Below are positions 47,032 through 55,376 of a stretch of DNA of 64,000 nt, one piece after another (the first letter of the stretch is position 1; each line of letters starts with the position of its first letter). The notes under the pieces are model-generated. The model worked only from the letters and a program-made list of their open reading frames with translations, did not search any database and was not told where the DNA came from. The stretch is from contig NZ_WOTH01000011.1 in assembly GCF_011516945.1 (NCBI RefSeq), positions 44,021 through 108,020 on the forward strand, given 5' to 3'. Both the position numbers and the translations under genes were made by a program. Source of the DNA: Acetobacter estunensis (GTDB taxonomy: Bacteria > Pseudomonadota > Alphaproteobacteria > Acetobacterales > Acetobacteraceae).

Positions 47032-47872
47032 AGCTTTCCGTCAGGGTGTTGAAATAAAGGCCTTTCGAGCACTGGACGACGTTGGAGGGCGCGGCATTCT
47101 GCTGCGGCATCGCGTTCGTGGGATAAGAGGAATACGTCGGATAGGACGTATAGCCCGACGCTGGCATCGGCTGGGTATATCCCTGACTGTAGTCTCCATA
47201 AGGCTGCGCAGTCGTGCCGGAACCCTGATAATAATCACCGGAGTCATAGCTCAAGGAAGCCGCCGCCGCGCCTATAGTGAGGCCGAGCAAGGAACCGAAG
47301 GCAAACGGCGCGCCCCAGCCCCAACCCCAACCCCAGCCGCCCCAGCCACCCCAATAGGGATAACCGCCCCAGCCATAGAAGGCAGGGTAACCACCCCAGC
47401 CCCAACCCCAGTTCCAGCCGGGACCCCAGCCCCAGCCGCCCCAGCCGCCACCGCCCCATCCACGGCCGCCCCAACCGCCGCCCCGGAAACCACCCGGTCC
47501 TCCGCCATGGAATCCGCCACCGCCGAAGCCACCCGGCCCGCCGCCGTGGAACCCGCCACCGCCGAAGCCACCCGGCCCGCCGCCATGGAACCCGCCACCG
47601 CCGAAGCCACCCGGCCCGCCGCCGTGGAACCCGCCACCACCGAAACCACCCGGCCCGCCGCCATGGAACCCGCCACCGCCGAAGCCACCCGGTCCGCCGC
47701 CATGGAATCCGCCACCACCGAAGCCTCCGCCCCCACCGTGGAATCCGCCACCGCCGCCGCCAAACCCACCGCCTCCTCCACCGCCACCGTGGGCAAAGGC
47801 GGGCGCAGTACTGCTGAAAGTGAGAGCAATGGCGAATACAGATGAAAGAAGGGAAAGACGGTTCGTGGACAT
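47018..47872 (-). CDS. secreted glycine-rich repeat protein
   Basis: A 284-residue protein, not recognised. A signal peptide (1-28, ending PAFAH) is followed by a poly-Gly segment, six tandem 13-residue repeats GGFGGGGFHGGGP (49-126), a Gly/Trp/Tyr-rich segment (GWGWGPGWNWGWGWGG) and a short hydrophobic helix (GSLLGLTIGAAAASLSY). A Tyr/Gln/Ser-rich tail ends in a cysteine pair (VVQCSKGLYFNTLTESCDRP). It is likely an envelope or surface protein; the repeated His could bind metal. The three overlapping long ORFs in the other frames are kept open by the repeat. Confidence 0.75.
   Translation of the reverse strand: MSTNRLSLLSSVFAIALTFSSTAPAFAHGGGGGGGGFGGGGGGFHGGGGGFGGGGFHGGGPGGFGGGGFHGGGPGGFGGGGFHGGGPGGFGGGGFHGGGPGGFGGGGFHGGGPGGFGGGGFHGGGPGGFRGGGWGGRGWGGGGWGGWGWGPGWNWGWGWGGYPAFYGWGGYPYWGGWGGWGWGWGWGAPFAFGSLLGLTIGAAAASLSYDSGDYYQGSGTTAQPYGDYSQGYTQPMPASGYTSYPTYSSYPTNAMPQQNAAPSNVVQCSKGLYFNTLTESCDRP
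47495..47728 (-). repeat. tandem repeat, six copies of 39 bp
   Basis: Six head-to-tail 39-bp units, each encoding GGFGGGGFHGGGP, with only a few third-position differences between copies. Copy-number change in frame by slippage or recombination is possible. Confidence 0.85.
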
Positions 47873-48130
47873 GATGTGTCTCCCGAATGCCGGGCAGGAT
47901 GATGGACCTGACGCCTGATGCCGACAGGGTAATGGCGCGAGGTCCGAAACGGAAACTGAGCGTCATATGGGTACGACGGCCCGCGTATGCCACCAGAGAC
48001 GATCAGAACACTCTGGAGACACATTGTGACGGGATGAGGACCACTCAGCGCCGCAATTGTCTCGGTCCGTAACAGCGGGTCGCCCATGTTCAATATTCGG
48101 CCGTCTGCTAGATTGCCGTTGCGAGGAACT

Positions 48131-49090
48131 ATGAGGGCGATCGTGCGGAAATTGATGCTGGCCAGTCTTCTGGTGATGGAATGTGGCGTGGCGCAGGCGC
48201 GTTCCTACAGGCCTGTGGCGGCCTGCACACCGCTTCCGCAAAAGGACGAGGCCGCGCGGCTTGTCTGTACGGATGACGATGTTGCCCGTCATGCGCTGAT
48301 GTTCGATCAGGCATGGCAGGCGCTGCGGCATGAAACGCAGGGCGTGGCGCGTGACTCGCTCGATCGGGACGTCGCGGCGGCCATCGCTGTGCCGGAAACA
48401 TGCCGGATGGAAGCGCGGGCGGAGGAAGGAAAATGTTACGCCGCATCGCTCGACCGACTGGCGGCCCGTTACCGCGAGCGCCTGTCGGGGAACGCTCTGG
48501 AGGAGGCTTCGCGCCCCATCGACCGTCATATCGCGCTTCAGCAGAAGCTACAGGATCTGGGATTTCTTGCGCCTGAAGTGCCGGTGGACGGCGTTTATGG
48601 CGATGACACGCGGCAGGCCATCGCGACATGGCAGCGCGTGGCCCACCGTCCTGTCGCGGACGGCTTCCTCTCCAATGCGGATGCGGCAGCGCTCGACGAT
48701 GGGGAGAGCGTTCAGGAGCAGCCCGACGGTGATATGTCCGCCGATGCGCACGAACCCCCGCCATGGCCGGGTGGGACGGGCATGGAAAAAGTCATGACGG
48801 TGGATGAGGTGGTGGGCCGCCAGCGCCATCTGGACCGGCAGAAAGTGATGATCGTGGCAAGGGTGTACTGCGCGGATGACATCTGTCAGGCGACACAGGG
48901 ACGTGGGCATCCTTCCATCACCTTCTCTCCTGACGATCTGGATGCGGCGTCCTGGACCACGCTTTCGCAATGCCATCAGCCGGAGGATGGGTGTGTGGGC
49001 AAGATGACGGGCACGACCATCAACAGTTGGACAGGTTTCACGGTCGAACTGTCGGACATCAAGGTGAAGTCCCTTCGCCAGACTCCCTGA
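48131..49090 (+). CDS. secreted LprI-like and peptidoglycan-binding protein
   Basis: A 319-residue protein. After the signal peptide (ending AQA) comes an LprI/DUF1311-like cysteine-containing region (VCTDDDVARHALMFDQAWQA, CRMEARAEEGKCYAASLDRL). A PG_binding_1 segment follows (LQDLGFLAPEVPVDGVYGDD) near residue 165, then an acidic linker and a C-terminal domain with paired cysteines (VYCADDICQAT, LSQCHQPEDGC) that is not recognised. Its core resembles residues 400-520 of the protein at 4745-6640, including RLSGxALEExxRPxDRHIALQ. ATG 48131 follows GAGGAAC. It may act in cell-wall maintenance. Confidence 0.75.
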   Translation: MRAIVRKLMLASLLVMECGVAQARSYRPVAACTPLPQKDEAARLVCTDDDVARHALMFDQAWQALRHETQGVARDSLDRDVAAAIAVPETCRMEARAEEGKCYAASLDRLAARYRERLSGNALEEASRPIDRHIALQQKLQDLGFLAPEVPVDGVYGDDTRQAIATWQRVAHRPVADGFLSNADAAALDDGESVQEQPDGDMSADAHEPPPWPGGTGMEKVMTVDEVVGRQRHLDRQKVMIVARVYCADDICQATQGRGHPSITFSPDDLDAASWTTLSQCHQPEDGCVGKMTGTTINSWTGFTVELSDIKVKSLRQTP

Positions 49091-49177
49091 GGGAGCGGCT
49101 TATTTCCGGAGTGAGGACAGGCATTGTCCGCGGCGTCGAGGCCTTGACGCTCACTTTCCTTGTTCCGGAGAAATATA

Positions 49178-50482
49178 TTGAGTTCCTATACGTCGCGATG
49201 GACGATCGCCGATGCGCTGAAGGTCCATGCTGACGATCCGACGACGACCATGCCGGTCATCGCGCAGGATTTCCCGACCATGGATGAGTCCGTGATGATC
49301 TGGGACACCGGCGCTCTTCGCAACATTCATGGCCAGACCGTCACTTTTAAGGGATGGCATGTCATCTGGTCGCTGGCGGTGGACAAGATCGACCTGACCA
49401 ACGCTGACATCTACGATGAATGGCATTCCCGCAATAACCGCGCCTATATCGGTTACTGGTATTCACGCACCGGCAATGGGGCCGACTGGCAGTGGGGCGG
49501 TCGCCTGCTGAACACGTCGGCCGATCTGCGTCCGCATGAATGGTCCGGTGGTCTGGTGATGCGCGAGGGCACGGGCAACGTCGTGGACATGTTCTACACG
49601 TCCGAGGCGGACTCGCCCATCAACCAGTCGGTGCCGTCCGTTTCCTCCGGTCAGATTTTTGCCGATGAGAACGGCGTCTGGTTCGGTGGATTCGAGACCA
49701 CGACTGAGATGTTCTCGGCGGATGGCATTCACAACGCCAATTCGCAGCAGGACGAATATTTCGATTTCCGCGATCCGCATCCTTTCATCAATCCCGCTGA
49801 TGGTCGCCTGTACTGCCTCTATGAGAGCAACGTCGCTGGTATGCGCGGTGATTTCGTCATCGGTTCCGACGAGCAGGGCGCACTTCCGCCGGGCTTCGAG
49901 GTTGGGTCTGGGGCGCAGTATGGCGCGGCTTCCATTGGCATCGCGGTGCTGGCGGATGGCGCTTACAAAAAGGGCGATTTCTCAAGCACGAACTGGACAC
50001 AGCTCGATCCGCTGGTGAGCGCGCTGGGCGTGAACGACCAGATGGAACGCCCGCATATCGTGTTCAAGGACGGTCTGACCTATCTGTTCACGATCAGCCA
50101 TCACAGCACGTACAGCGGCGGTCTGGGCGGTCCGGATGGTGTTTATGGCTTCGTCTCGGAAAAGGGACTGTTCGGCCCATACAAGCCGCTGAATGCCTCC
50201 GGTCTCGTGCTGGGCAATCCTTCGGCCGCGCCCTACCAGACCTATTCCCACTTCGTGGACCCTGCCGGATATGTGCAGGCCTTCATCGACACCCTACCGG
50301 GTGTGGGGGAAGATCCGAACAACCCTGCCACGTTCCGCATTGGTGCCACGTTGGCGCCGACGGTAAAGATCGAACTGGACGGCGACCGTACCTTCCTCAC
50401 GGAAGTTCATGGCTACGGTCAGGTATATGCGCAGGCGGCGTGGCCGGTCGGCGCGGCCTGGGACAAGCGTCCAGCCAACTGA
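49178..50482 (+). CDS. levansucrase (GH68)
   Basis: A 434-residue glycoside hydrolase family 68 enzyme that splits sucrose and polymerises fructose to levan. The catalytic residues are visible: nucleophile Asp43 in MIWDTGALRN, the stabilising Asp199 in DFRDPHPF and the acid/base Glu290 in QMERPHIVF. There is no signal peptide, as in Zymomonas and several acetic acid bacteria, so secretion would be non-classical. The start is assigned to TTG 49178 because GGAG is seven bases upstream and MSSYTSRWTIADAL matches the family N-terminus; no ATG is near. An invertase (fructofuranosidase-type) activity is the main alternative. Confidence 0.92.
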   Translation: MSSYTSRWTIADALKVHADDPTTTMPVIAQDFPTMDESVMIWDTGALRNIHGQTVTFKGWHVIWSLAVDKIDLTNADIYDEWHSRNNRAYIGYWYSRTGNGADWQWGGRLLNTSADLRPHEWSGGLVMREGTGNVVDMFYTSEADSPINQSVPSVSSGQIFADENGVWFGGFETTTEMFSADGIHNANSQQDEYFDFRDPHPFINPADGRLYCLYESNVAGMRGDFVIGSDEQGALPPGFEVGSGAQYGAASIGIAVLADGAYKKGDFSSTNWTQLDPLVSALGVNDQMERPHIVFKDGLTYLFTISHHSTYSGGLGGPDGVYGFVSEKGLFGPYKPLNASGLVLGNPSAAPYQTYSHFVDPAGYVQAFIDTLPGVGEDPNNPATFRIGATLAPTVKIELDGDRTFLTEVHGYGQVYAQAAWPVGAAWDKRPAN

Positions 50483-50532
50483 TCGACTGATCGTTTCATA
50501 GACAGACAGCCTGTCTGAGAGACATCAAAAGG

Positions 50533-50583
50533 AGGCCCGGCGAGGCGTCGTCGCAGATCATGCGGCGTGGCGGAACCGGGCCT
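50533..50583. terminator. long-loop hairpin between convergent genes
   Basis: AGGCCCGG (50533-50540) pairs with CCGGGCCT (50576-50583); TTTCC follows on the plus strand and TTTTG on the minus strand. The loop is long (35 bases), so it is a probable terminator only. Confidence 0.5.
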
Positions 50584-50606
50584 TTCCATTTGTTTACAGG
50601 CGACAT

Positions 50607-50939
50607 TTATTCGCGAAAAAGATCGGGCTTCCGGCGCTCCAGCCAGCGCATGCCCTTGAGACCGATTGCGCGGAAGAACGGGATGTCTTCAGCAAGAAGC
50701 ACAATACCAACGGGTGCCATCCACAGCCCCAGAATGGGAAGAAAGGAAAAGAGCCCTCCCAGCAGCATCAGAATGCCGGTGACGAGACGGACAAGCCGGT
50801 GTTCTTCCGCCATGAGCCAGAGCAGTGGTCGTGCGGACCAACGGGGAAGATGGGCGAACAGGCGATGCTTGTAGCGCTCCCATTCCATGTGAGAGGCGTT
50901 TTCAGCAACGGGCAGGATTTTACGTGGAGGAGGATTCAT
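50607..50939 (-). CDS. small membrane protein, uncharacterised
   Basis: A 110-residue protein with an N-terminal cytoplasmic stretch (ASHMEWERYKHRLFAHLPRW), two hydrophobic segments (VRLVTGILMLLGGLFSFLPILG and LWMAPVGIVLLAEDIPF) and a basic tail (GMRWLERRKPDLFRE). The hairpin of helices with a central PxxGLW turn resembles widespread small transmembrane proteins of unknown function. It has its own region and faces away from the tRNA. Confidence 0.7.
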   Translation of the reverse strand: MNPPPRKILPVAENASHMEWERYKHRLFAHLPRWSARPLLWLMAEEHRLVRLVTGILMLLGGLFSFLPILGLWMAPVGIVLLAEDIPFFRAIGLKGMRWLERRKPDLFRE

Positions 50940-51069
50940 CGCGGCTCCTGAAAGCGCTCGCCTGTGACCTATGCATTTGCGATGGTCATTGCTGCGAGCC
51001 TGCTTGAAGAGATGCGCTCAGGAGCTAACGACAGGCAAGAGACCCTGACGCATTCATCACGTTTTTATT

Positions 51070-51111
51070 GGAAAAAAGAGAAGCCTTGAGTTCACACTGA
51101 ACATTGAGGCT
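51070..51111 (-). terminator. terminator downstream of tRNA-Pro
   Basis: On the minus strand AGCCT/AGGCT and GTTCA/TGAAC form a two-part stem with a small internal loop, followed by TCTCTTTTTT. It lies 31 bases beyond the tRNA 3' end. Confidence 0.7.
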
Positions 51112-51141
51112 CATGTCACTTCGGGACGTGACTGAAAACCC

Positions 51142-51218
51142 TGGTCGGAGTGAGAGGATTCGAACCTCCGGCCCCTGCGTCCCGAACACAGTGCTCTACC
51201 AGGCTGAGCTACACTCCG
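51142..51218 (-). tRNA. tRNA-Pro (anticodon CGG)
   Basis: A 77-nt cloverleaf. The acceptor stem CGGAGTG/CACTCCG is followed by discriminator A and an encoded CCA. The D-arm has AGCTCAGCCTGGTAGAGC, the anticodon stem CTGTG/CGCAG encloses TTCGGGA (anticodon CGG, codon CCG), and GGTTCGAATCC forms the T-arm. Confidence 0.97.
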
Positions 51219-51304
51219 ATTGGGTGGGCGCGTAATACCGCTCCTCGTCGTGGGCCGCAAGAGGAGAAATGCGGCCCACAGCCTTCACGCAGTATTTTTG
51301 CGTG

Positions 51305-51898
51305 TCAGACCCGTTCTTCCTGTCGGCCGCTGGTGGCCTCCGTGGAAGATGTTGCGCACAGGCGTTTCATGGCGCTCTCCACATCGGGCACCACTTCCAA
51401 AAGAGCGCGCGCATTCGAAGAGGCGAAACCCTGCTCCACGGCTGTGTCGAGCATATTCACCAGAGCCTTTGCCCAACCGGCGACATCGACGATCAGGATG
51501 GGGCTTGTGTGCAGGCAAAGCTGCTTCCAGGTCAGGATTTCCATCAATTCGTCAAACGTGCCGAATCCACCGGGCAACACGACAAAGGCTTCGGCCAGCG
51601 CAAACATCTTCTGTTTGCGGGTGTGCATGGTCTCCGTGACGATCAGGTCCGTCACGCCATTGTGCATGATTTCCCGCGCCTTGAGGAACTCGGGAATAAT
51701 GCCCGTCACCTTGCCGCCAGCGGCAATGGCGGCATCGGCCACAGTGCCCATCAGGCCCACATCACCCCCCCCGTAGACCAGATGGATACCCGCCCGGGCC
51801 AGACTTGCTCCCATGGCTTCCGCCGCAGCACGATAGTCGGGCAGATTGCCAAAACGGGAGCCGCAGAAGACGGCGACGGCGCTGATGCGGGCAGGCAT
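51305..51898 (-). CDS. LOG family protein (cytokinin riboside 5'-monophosphate phosphoribohydrolase type)
   Basis: A 197-residue LOG/TIGR00730 protein. VAVFCGSRFGNLPDY begins the Rossmann-like fold, GGGDVGLMG binds the phosphate and PGGFGTFDELMEILTWKQL carries the catalytic motif PGGxGTxxE. Bacterial members hydrolyse nucleoside monophosphates, often AMP, to base and ribose 5-phosphate. The C-terminus has a short polar extension. It is 87 bases upstream of the tRNA in transcription order. Confidence 0.93.
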   Translation of the reverse strand: MPARISAVAVFCGSRFGNLPDYRAAAEAMGASLARAGIHLVYGGGDVGLMGTVADAAIAAGGKVTGIIPEFLKAREIMHNGVTDLIVTETMHTRKQKMFALAEAFVVLPGGFGTFDELMEILTWKQLCLHTSPILIVDVAGWAKALVNMLDTAVEQGFASSNARALLEVVPDVESAMKRLCATSSTEATSGRQEERV

Positions 51899-52022
51899 GG
51901 GGCGAGGGCTCCTTCAAAACATGTTCATGCGCTCTCCGCGGGCGTGCGGACGTATGCCCTCCCTGCAGGAAGGGAAGATCATGATACCTTGCTCACAGCG
52001 TGCGCCAACCCGTGCGCGGGCA

Positions 52023-53216
52023 CTAACGTCGCCCGCGCGGCAGGGCGACTGTCAGCCCAAGCCCAATGAGGGAGAAAACCGCAGCAATCGAGAACAGCGC
52101 GGAGAAGCCCCATAGCGGGATGATGAGGCCAAGCCCCGGTCCCGAAACACCGATGGCAAGGTCGAGGAACACGGAGAATCCACCCAGCGCCACCCCCCGA
52201 TTCTCCGGTCCGAGCCGCTCGATGGCCAGCACGCCCAGAGCTGGAAAGATCAGCGAGAACCCGACTCCGGTGAGGGACGCGCCTATATGCGCGAGTAAAG
52301 GCGTGTGCCCGAAGGCGAGAACGAACAGCCCCAGCGCCTCCACGGCCATTGAAACGATGGCCACCTTTTCGCCGCCCACGCGGTTGATCATGCGTGAGAA
52401 TACGAAGCGGGTGAGGACGAAGAAGGTGCCGAACAGCGTCAGCGAGAAGGCAGCACCTTTCCAGTGCTGCGCATCGAAATAGAGTGTCAGACACGACACG
52501 ATCGCACCAAACCCGATGGACGCCGCGCCCAGCGCGCAGCCATGCGGCAGGACGCCACGGATCACCGCGCCAAGAGAGAGTTTCTGCTTGTCGGTGTTCT
52601 GAGGATGCGTCGTCTGCATACGCAGGCCCGGAAGCACGCATGCCCCCATCATCACGGCGCAGAGCACGCCCACGCCGGTCAAGCCACCCAAGGGGCTGTG
52701 TGAGCCGAAAATGAGAGAGGCAATGGGAGCGCCGAGCGCGATGCCGCCATAGGAACACACGCCATTCCACGAGATCACCGTGGCGGCGTTTTCCGGTCCG
52801 GCGCGGTACAGGTTCCACATGATGACGCCCACGGCCACCCAGCTTTCGCTGAACCCCAGCAGCGCGCGTCCCGCCAGCAGCAGGGTCAGCGAAAGATCCG
52901 CCCTGTGGGAGCAGAGGTCGGAGGTGATCAGGAGCAGCCCGGACGCGGCGCCTGCGATCAGGCCTGTGATGACAACCGACCGCGCCCCCGTCGTGTCCAG
53001 TCGTTCACCCGCCCATGTCCGTGTCGCCAGAGTGGCGAGATACTGCGCTGAGACGGCAAAGCCCGCGAGCACCGTGCCCCAGCCCAGCACATGATGGACA
53101 AAGAGCGGGACGACCGACATCTGCAGGCCGATCTCGGTGTAGCAGGCGAGAGTAAAGAGGAGGGGAGCGAGTGTGAGAAGGAGCGGGGCGGCAGAACGGG
53201 AGCTGGGCCGGGACAT
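52023..53216 (-). CDS. MFS transporter (YhhS/arabinose-efflux-like)
   Basis: A 397-residue major facilitator with about 12 membrane helices. The loop 2-3 region reads RTWAGERLDTTGARSVVITG, a motif-A-like segment, and LLAGRALLGFSESWVAVGVIMW lies in helix 4-5. The second half repeats this (FVFSRMINRVGGEKVAIVSM). It resembles the YhhS/YfcJ group of efflux proteins; the substrate is unknown. ATG 53216 has GGAA six bases upstream; the longer reading to 53282 lacks support. It is divergent from the Nudix gene. Confidence 0.85.
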   Translation of the reverse strand: MSRPSSRSAAPLLLTLAPLLFTLACYTEIGLQMSVVPLFVHHVLGWGTVLAGFAVSAQYLATLATRTWAGERLDTTGARSVVITGLIAGAASGLLLITSDLCSHRADLSLTLLLAGRALLGFSESWVAVGVIMWNLYRAGPENAATVISWNGVCSYGGIALGAPIASLIFGSHSPLGGLTGVGVLCAVMMGACVLPGLRMQTTHPQNTDKQKLSLGAVIRGVLPHGCALGAASIGFGAIVSCLTLYFDAQHWKGAAFSLTLFGTFFVLTRFVFSRMINRVGGEKVAIVSMAVEALGLFVLAFGHTPLLAHIGASLTGVGFSLIFPALGVLAIERLGPENRGVALGGFSVFLDLAIGVSGPGLGLIIPLWGFSALFSIAAVFSLIGLGLTVALPRGRR

Positions 53217-53335
53217 GCGGTTTCCAGAGTGATTGGCGGGACGGTTTCTCGAAGAAGCCGGGGAGACTACCTTGTGTAACACACGAAGGCCCGCACGTTT
53301 CCCGCAGGCCCATCATGATCTGAGGACGCCCCATC

Positions 53336-53935
53336 ATGACGACCGATTCTTCCGATTCCCTTTCCCAGACCGGCACGCCCGACGATGGCGGCTATGTCAC
53401 GCTTTCCAGCCGTGTGGCGTATGAAAACCCGTGGACACGTCTGCGTGAGGACATCATCCGCAGGCCCAACGGCAAGGATGGTCTCTACGGTGTGGTGGAA
53501 CGGGGTGATTTCGTGGTGATTATGCCGGTTGGAGGCACGAAGGACGCGCCCACCGTCACCCTCATCCAGCAGTTTCGTTACCCCGTGCAGCGCCGCATGT
53601 GGGAGTTTCCCATGGGCATGTGGGAAAGCCGTCCCGGCACCGATCCGGACATTGTGGCTGCGGGTGAGTTGCGCGAGGAAACCGGGCTGACAGCGGCCAC
53701 AATGCAGCATATCGGCGTGACCTATCAGGGCGCGGGCTACACCACACAGCTCGGTCACGTCTATCTGGCGACGGGACTGACACAGGGTGCGCGGGCGCTG
53801 GAAGAGACGGAGCAGGACATCACCTGCCACACGCTGCCGCTTGCGGAGTTCGAGCGGATGGTGCGTGAGAACGAGATCACCTGCATGGTCACGCTGGCGG
53901 CGTTTGCCATGATCCGTGAGCGTGGACTGATCTGA
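53336..53935 (+). CDS. Nudix hydrolase with a divergent Nudix box
   Basis: A 199-residue protein similar to ADP-ribose pyrophosphatases: VTLIQQFRYPVQRRMWEFPMG precedes a Nudix helix AAGELREETGLTAATMQ. The metal-binding EE pair is retained, but the usual first Arg of REUxEE is Gly and the acidic residue expected before the helix is Thr (RPGTDPDIVAAGE). GHVYLATGLTQGARALEETE follows as in ADPRases. Activity on ADP-ribose or related dinucleotides is likely but may be altered. Confidence 0.82.
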   Translation: MTTDSSDSLSQTGTPDDGGYVTLSSRVAYENPWTRLREDIIRRPNGKDGLYGVVERGDFVVIMPVGGTKDAPTVTLIQQFRYPVQRRMWEFPMGMWESRPGTDPDIVAAGELREETGLTAATMQHIGVTYQGAGYTTQLGHVYLATGLTQGARALEETEQDITCHTLPLAEFERMVRENEITCMVTLAAFAMIRERGLI

Positions 53936-54103
53936 CACGCGACGTCGTGTCCGAATGGCTGACGTGAGCGCAGGGCGCGGCTTGTCCGATGTGAAATTGA
54001 CAGACGCGTCATTGCTTGCCTTGTGTGGCGTTCCGGATGCGGGGAAGGGGTTTCCCCGTGACGGACTGCGACTGACCGCAAGGTCGGCAGGGGAGCGGTT
54101 CAG

Positions 54104-55372
54104 GTGGTCATGCGAGGCGACACCAGCGGTTCGGAGCCGCGCACTCCGGCAGGCAACGCGCCCGCCCGATCGTCGCTCCCTCCTTCCGTTCTTGCCACCG
54201 AGCAGATCGATGACGCGGAGGCTGATCGTCTGCAGCAGGCCCGTATGCACGAAGCCGTGCGGCGGGTGCGGCTCGGGGTCAATCAGGTCTGTCTGCTCAT
54301 CCTGACCGTGCTCGCGGTGCTCTACACGCTCAATCTGGCCGCTTCCATCGTCCTGCCCATGGTGATGGCGGTGGTGACCAACCTGATGCTAGTCACGCCC
54401 ATGCGGTTGATCACGCATTGGACGCGCCTGCCCAAGCCGCTTGTGGCGCTGCTGCTGATCAGCGGTATGTTCGGCTGTCTGGCCATGGTGGGCATGGCCG
54501 TGTCCGGGCCTGCCGTAGCGTGGCTGTCGCATCTGCCCGAGGAAATCACCGTCGCTCAGTCACGGCTGGTGGTGCTGCGCACGCCCCTGCATCTGTTGCA
54601 GGCCACGAGCCAGCGGGTGCAACTTCTTCTAAGTGAAGGCGGCGGAGCGCATGCCGCGCAGGCCGCCGCTGCGCCCTCCATGGGGGGCTTCATGCCACTT
54701 GGCTCCACGCTGCTGGAAAGCACGCAGGCCTTCATGGGGCAGCTTTTCACTTTCTTCATTCTGCTGTTCTTCCTGCTGGCACAAGGGGACAGCCTGCTGC
54801 GTCGTTTCGTGGAGATCATGCCGACCTTCAACGACAAGCGGCGCACGGTGCAGATCGCCTCTCATATCGAGCGGAATATCTCGATCTATCTTGCCACCAT
54901 CACGATGATGAACGTGTTCGTGGGACTTGCGAACATGGTGCAGTGCTGGCTGGTGGGCATGCCCAATCCGCTGCTGTGGGGCGTGGTGGCCTTCGCTCTG
55001 AACTACATTCCCATCATCGGGCCGTTTACCGGCATGGTGATCTATTTCTGTGTGGGTCTCTTCACCTTTCCCGTGATGCTGCATGCGTTCATCGCGCCGG
55101 CCATCTATCTGTGCATCCATGTGCTCGAAGGCGAGACGATCACGCCCATGCTTCTGGCACGGCGTTTCACGCTCAATCCGGTTCTAGTGATGGCGTCACT
55201 GTTGTTCTGGGACTGGATGTGGGGGATCACCGGCGCGTTTCTGTCGGTGCCGATGCTGGCGGTGTTCAAGATCATCTGTGACCATGTGGACTGCCTGACG
55301 CCCATCGGCCACATGATCGGCGGTCCGGGGCAGACGCATCATGACCATGAGGAACATGCTTCCGGAGTGTGA
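54104..55372 (+). CDS. AI-2E family transporter
   Basis: A 422-residue membrane protein of the AI-2E_transport (PF01594) family, with about eight helices. The N-terminus is polar, VNQVCLLILTVLAVLYTLNLA starts the membrane part, and the C-terminal half has LLWGVVAFALNYIPIIGPFTGMV, the family's conserved NxIPxxGP segment, then LEGETITPMLLARRFTLNPV. The terminal HHDHEEH is histidine-rich. Members export autoinducer-2 or carry Na+/H+; the substrate is unknown. GTG 54104 has GGGGAG eight bases upstream; ATG 54110 is close behind. Confidence 0.87.
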   Translation: MVMRGDTSGSEPRTPAGNAPARSSLPPSVLATEQIDDAEADRLQQARMHEAVRRVRLGVNQVCLLILTVLAVLYTLNLAASIVLPMVMAVVTNLMLVTPMRLITHWTRLPKPLVALLLISGMFGCLAMVGMAVSGPAVAWLSHLPEEITVAQSRLVVLRTPLHLLQATSQRVQLLLSEGGGAHAAQAAAAPSMGGFMPLGSTLLESTQAFMGQLFTFFILLFFLLAQGDSLLRRFVEIMPTFNDKRRTVQIASHIERNISIYLATITMMNVFVGLANMVQCWLVGMPNPLLWGVVAFALNYIPIIGPFTGMVIYFCVGLFTFPVMLHAFIAPAIYLCIHVLEGETITPMLLARRFTLNPVLVMASLLFWDWMWGITGAFLSVPMLAVFKIICDHVDCLTPIGHMIGGPGQTHHDHEEHASGV

Positions 55373-55376
55373 AGCG

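Noticed and set aside
47009..47845. Plus-strand Ala/Thr/Pro repeat ORF of 278 residues (repeated AVEPATAEATRP)
   Set aside because: It is the antisense reading of the 39-bp repeats. The minus-strand frame has a signal peptide and a sensible tail, so that frame is preferred.
47244..48093. Two further minus-strand ORFs (249 and 273 residues) over the same repeats
   Set aside because: They are alternative frames kept open by the tandem repeat and run upstream without a start context.
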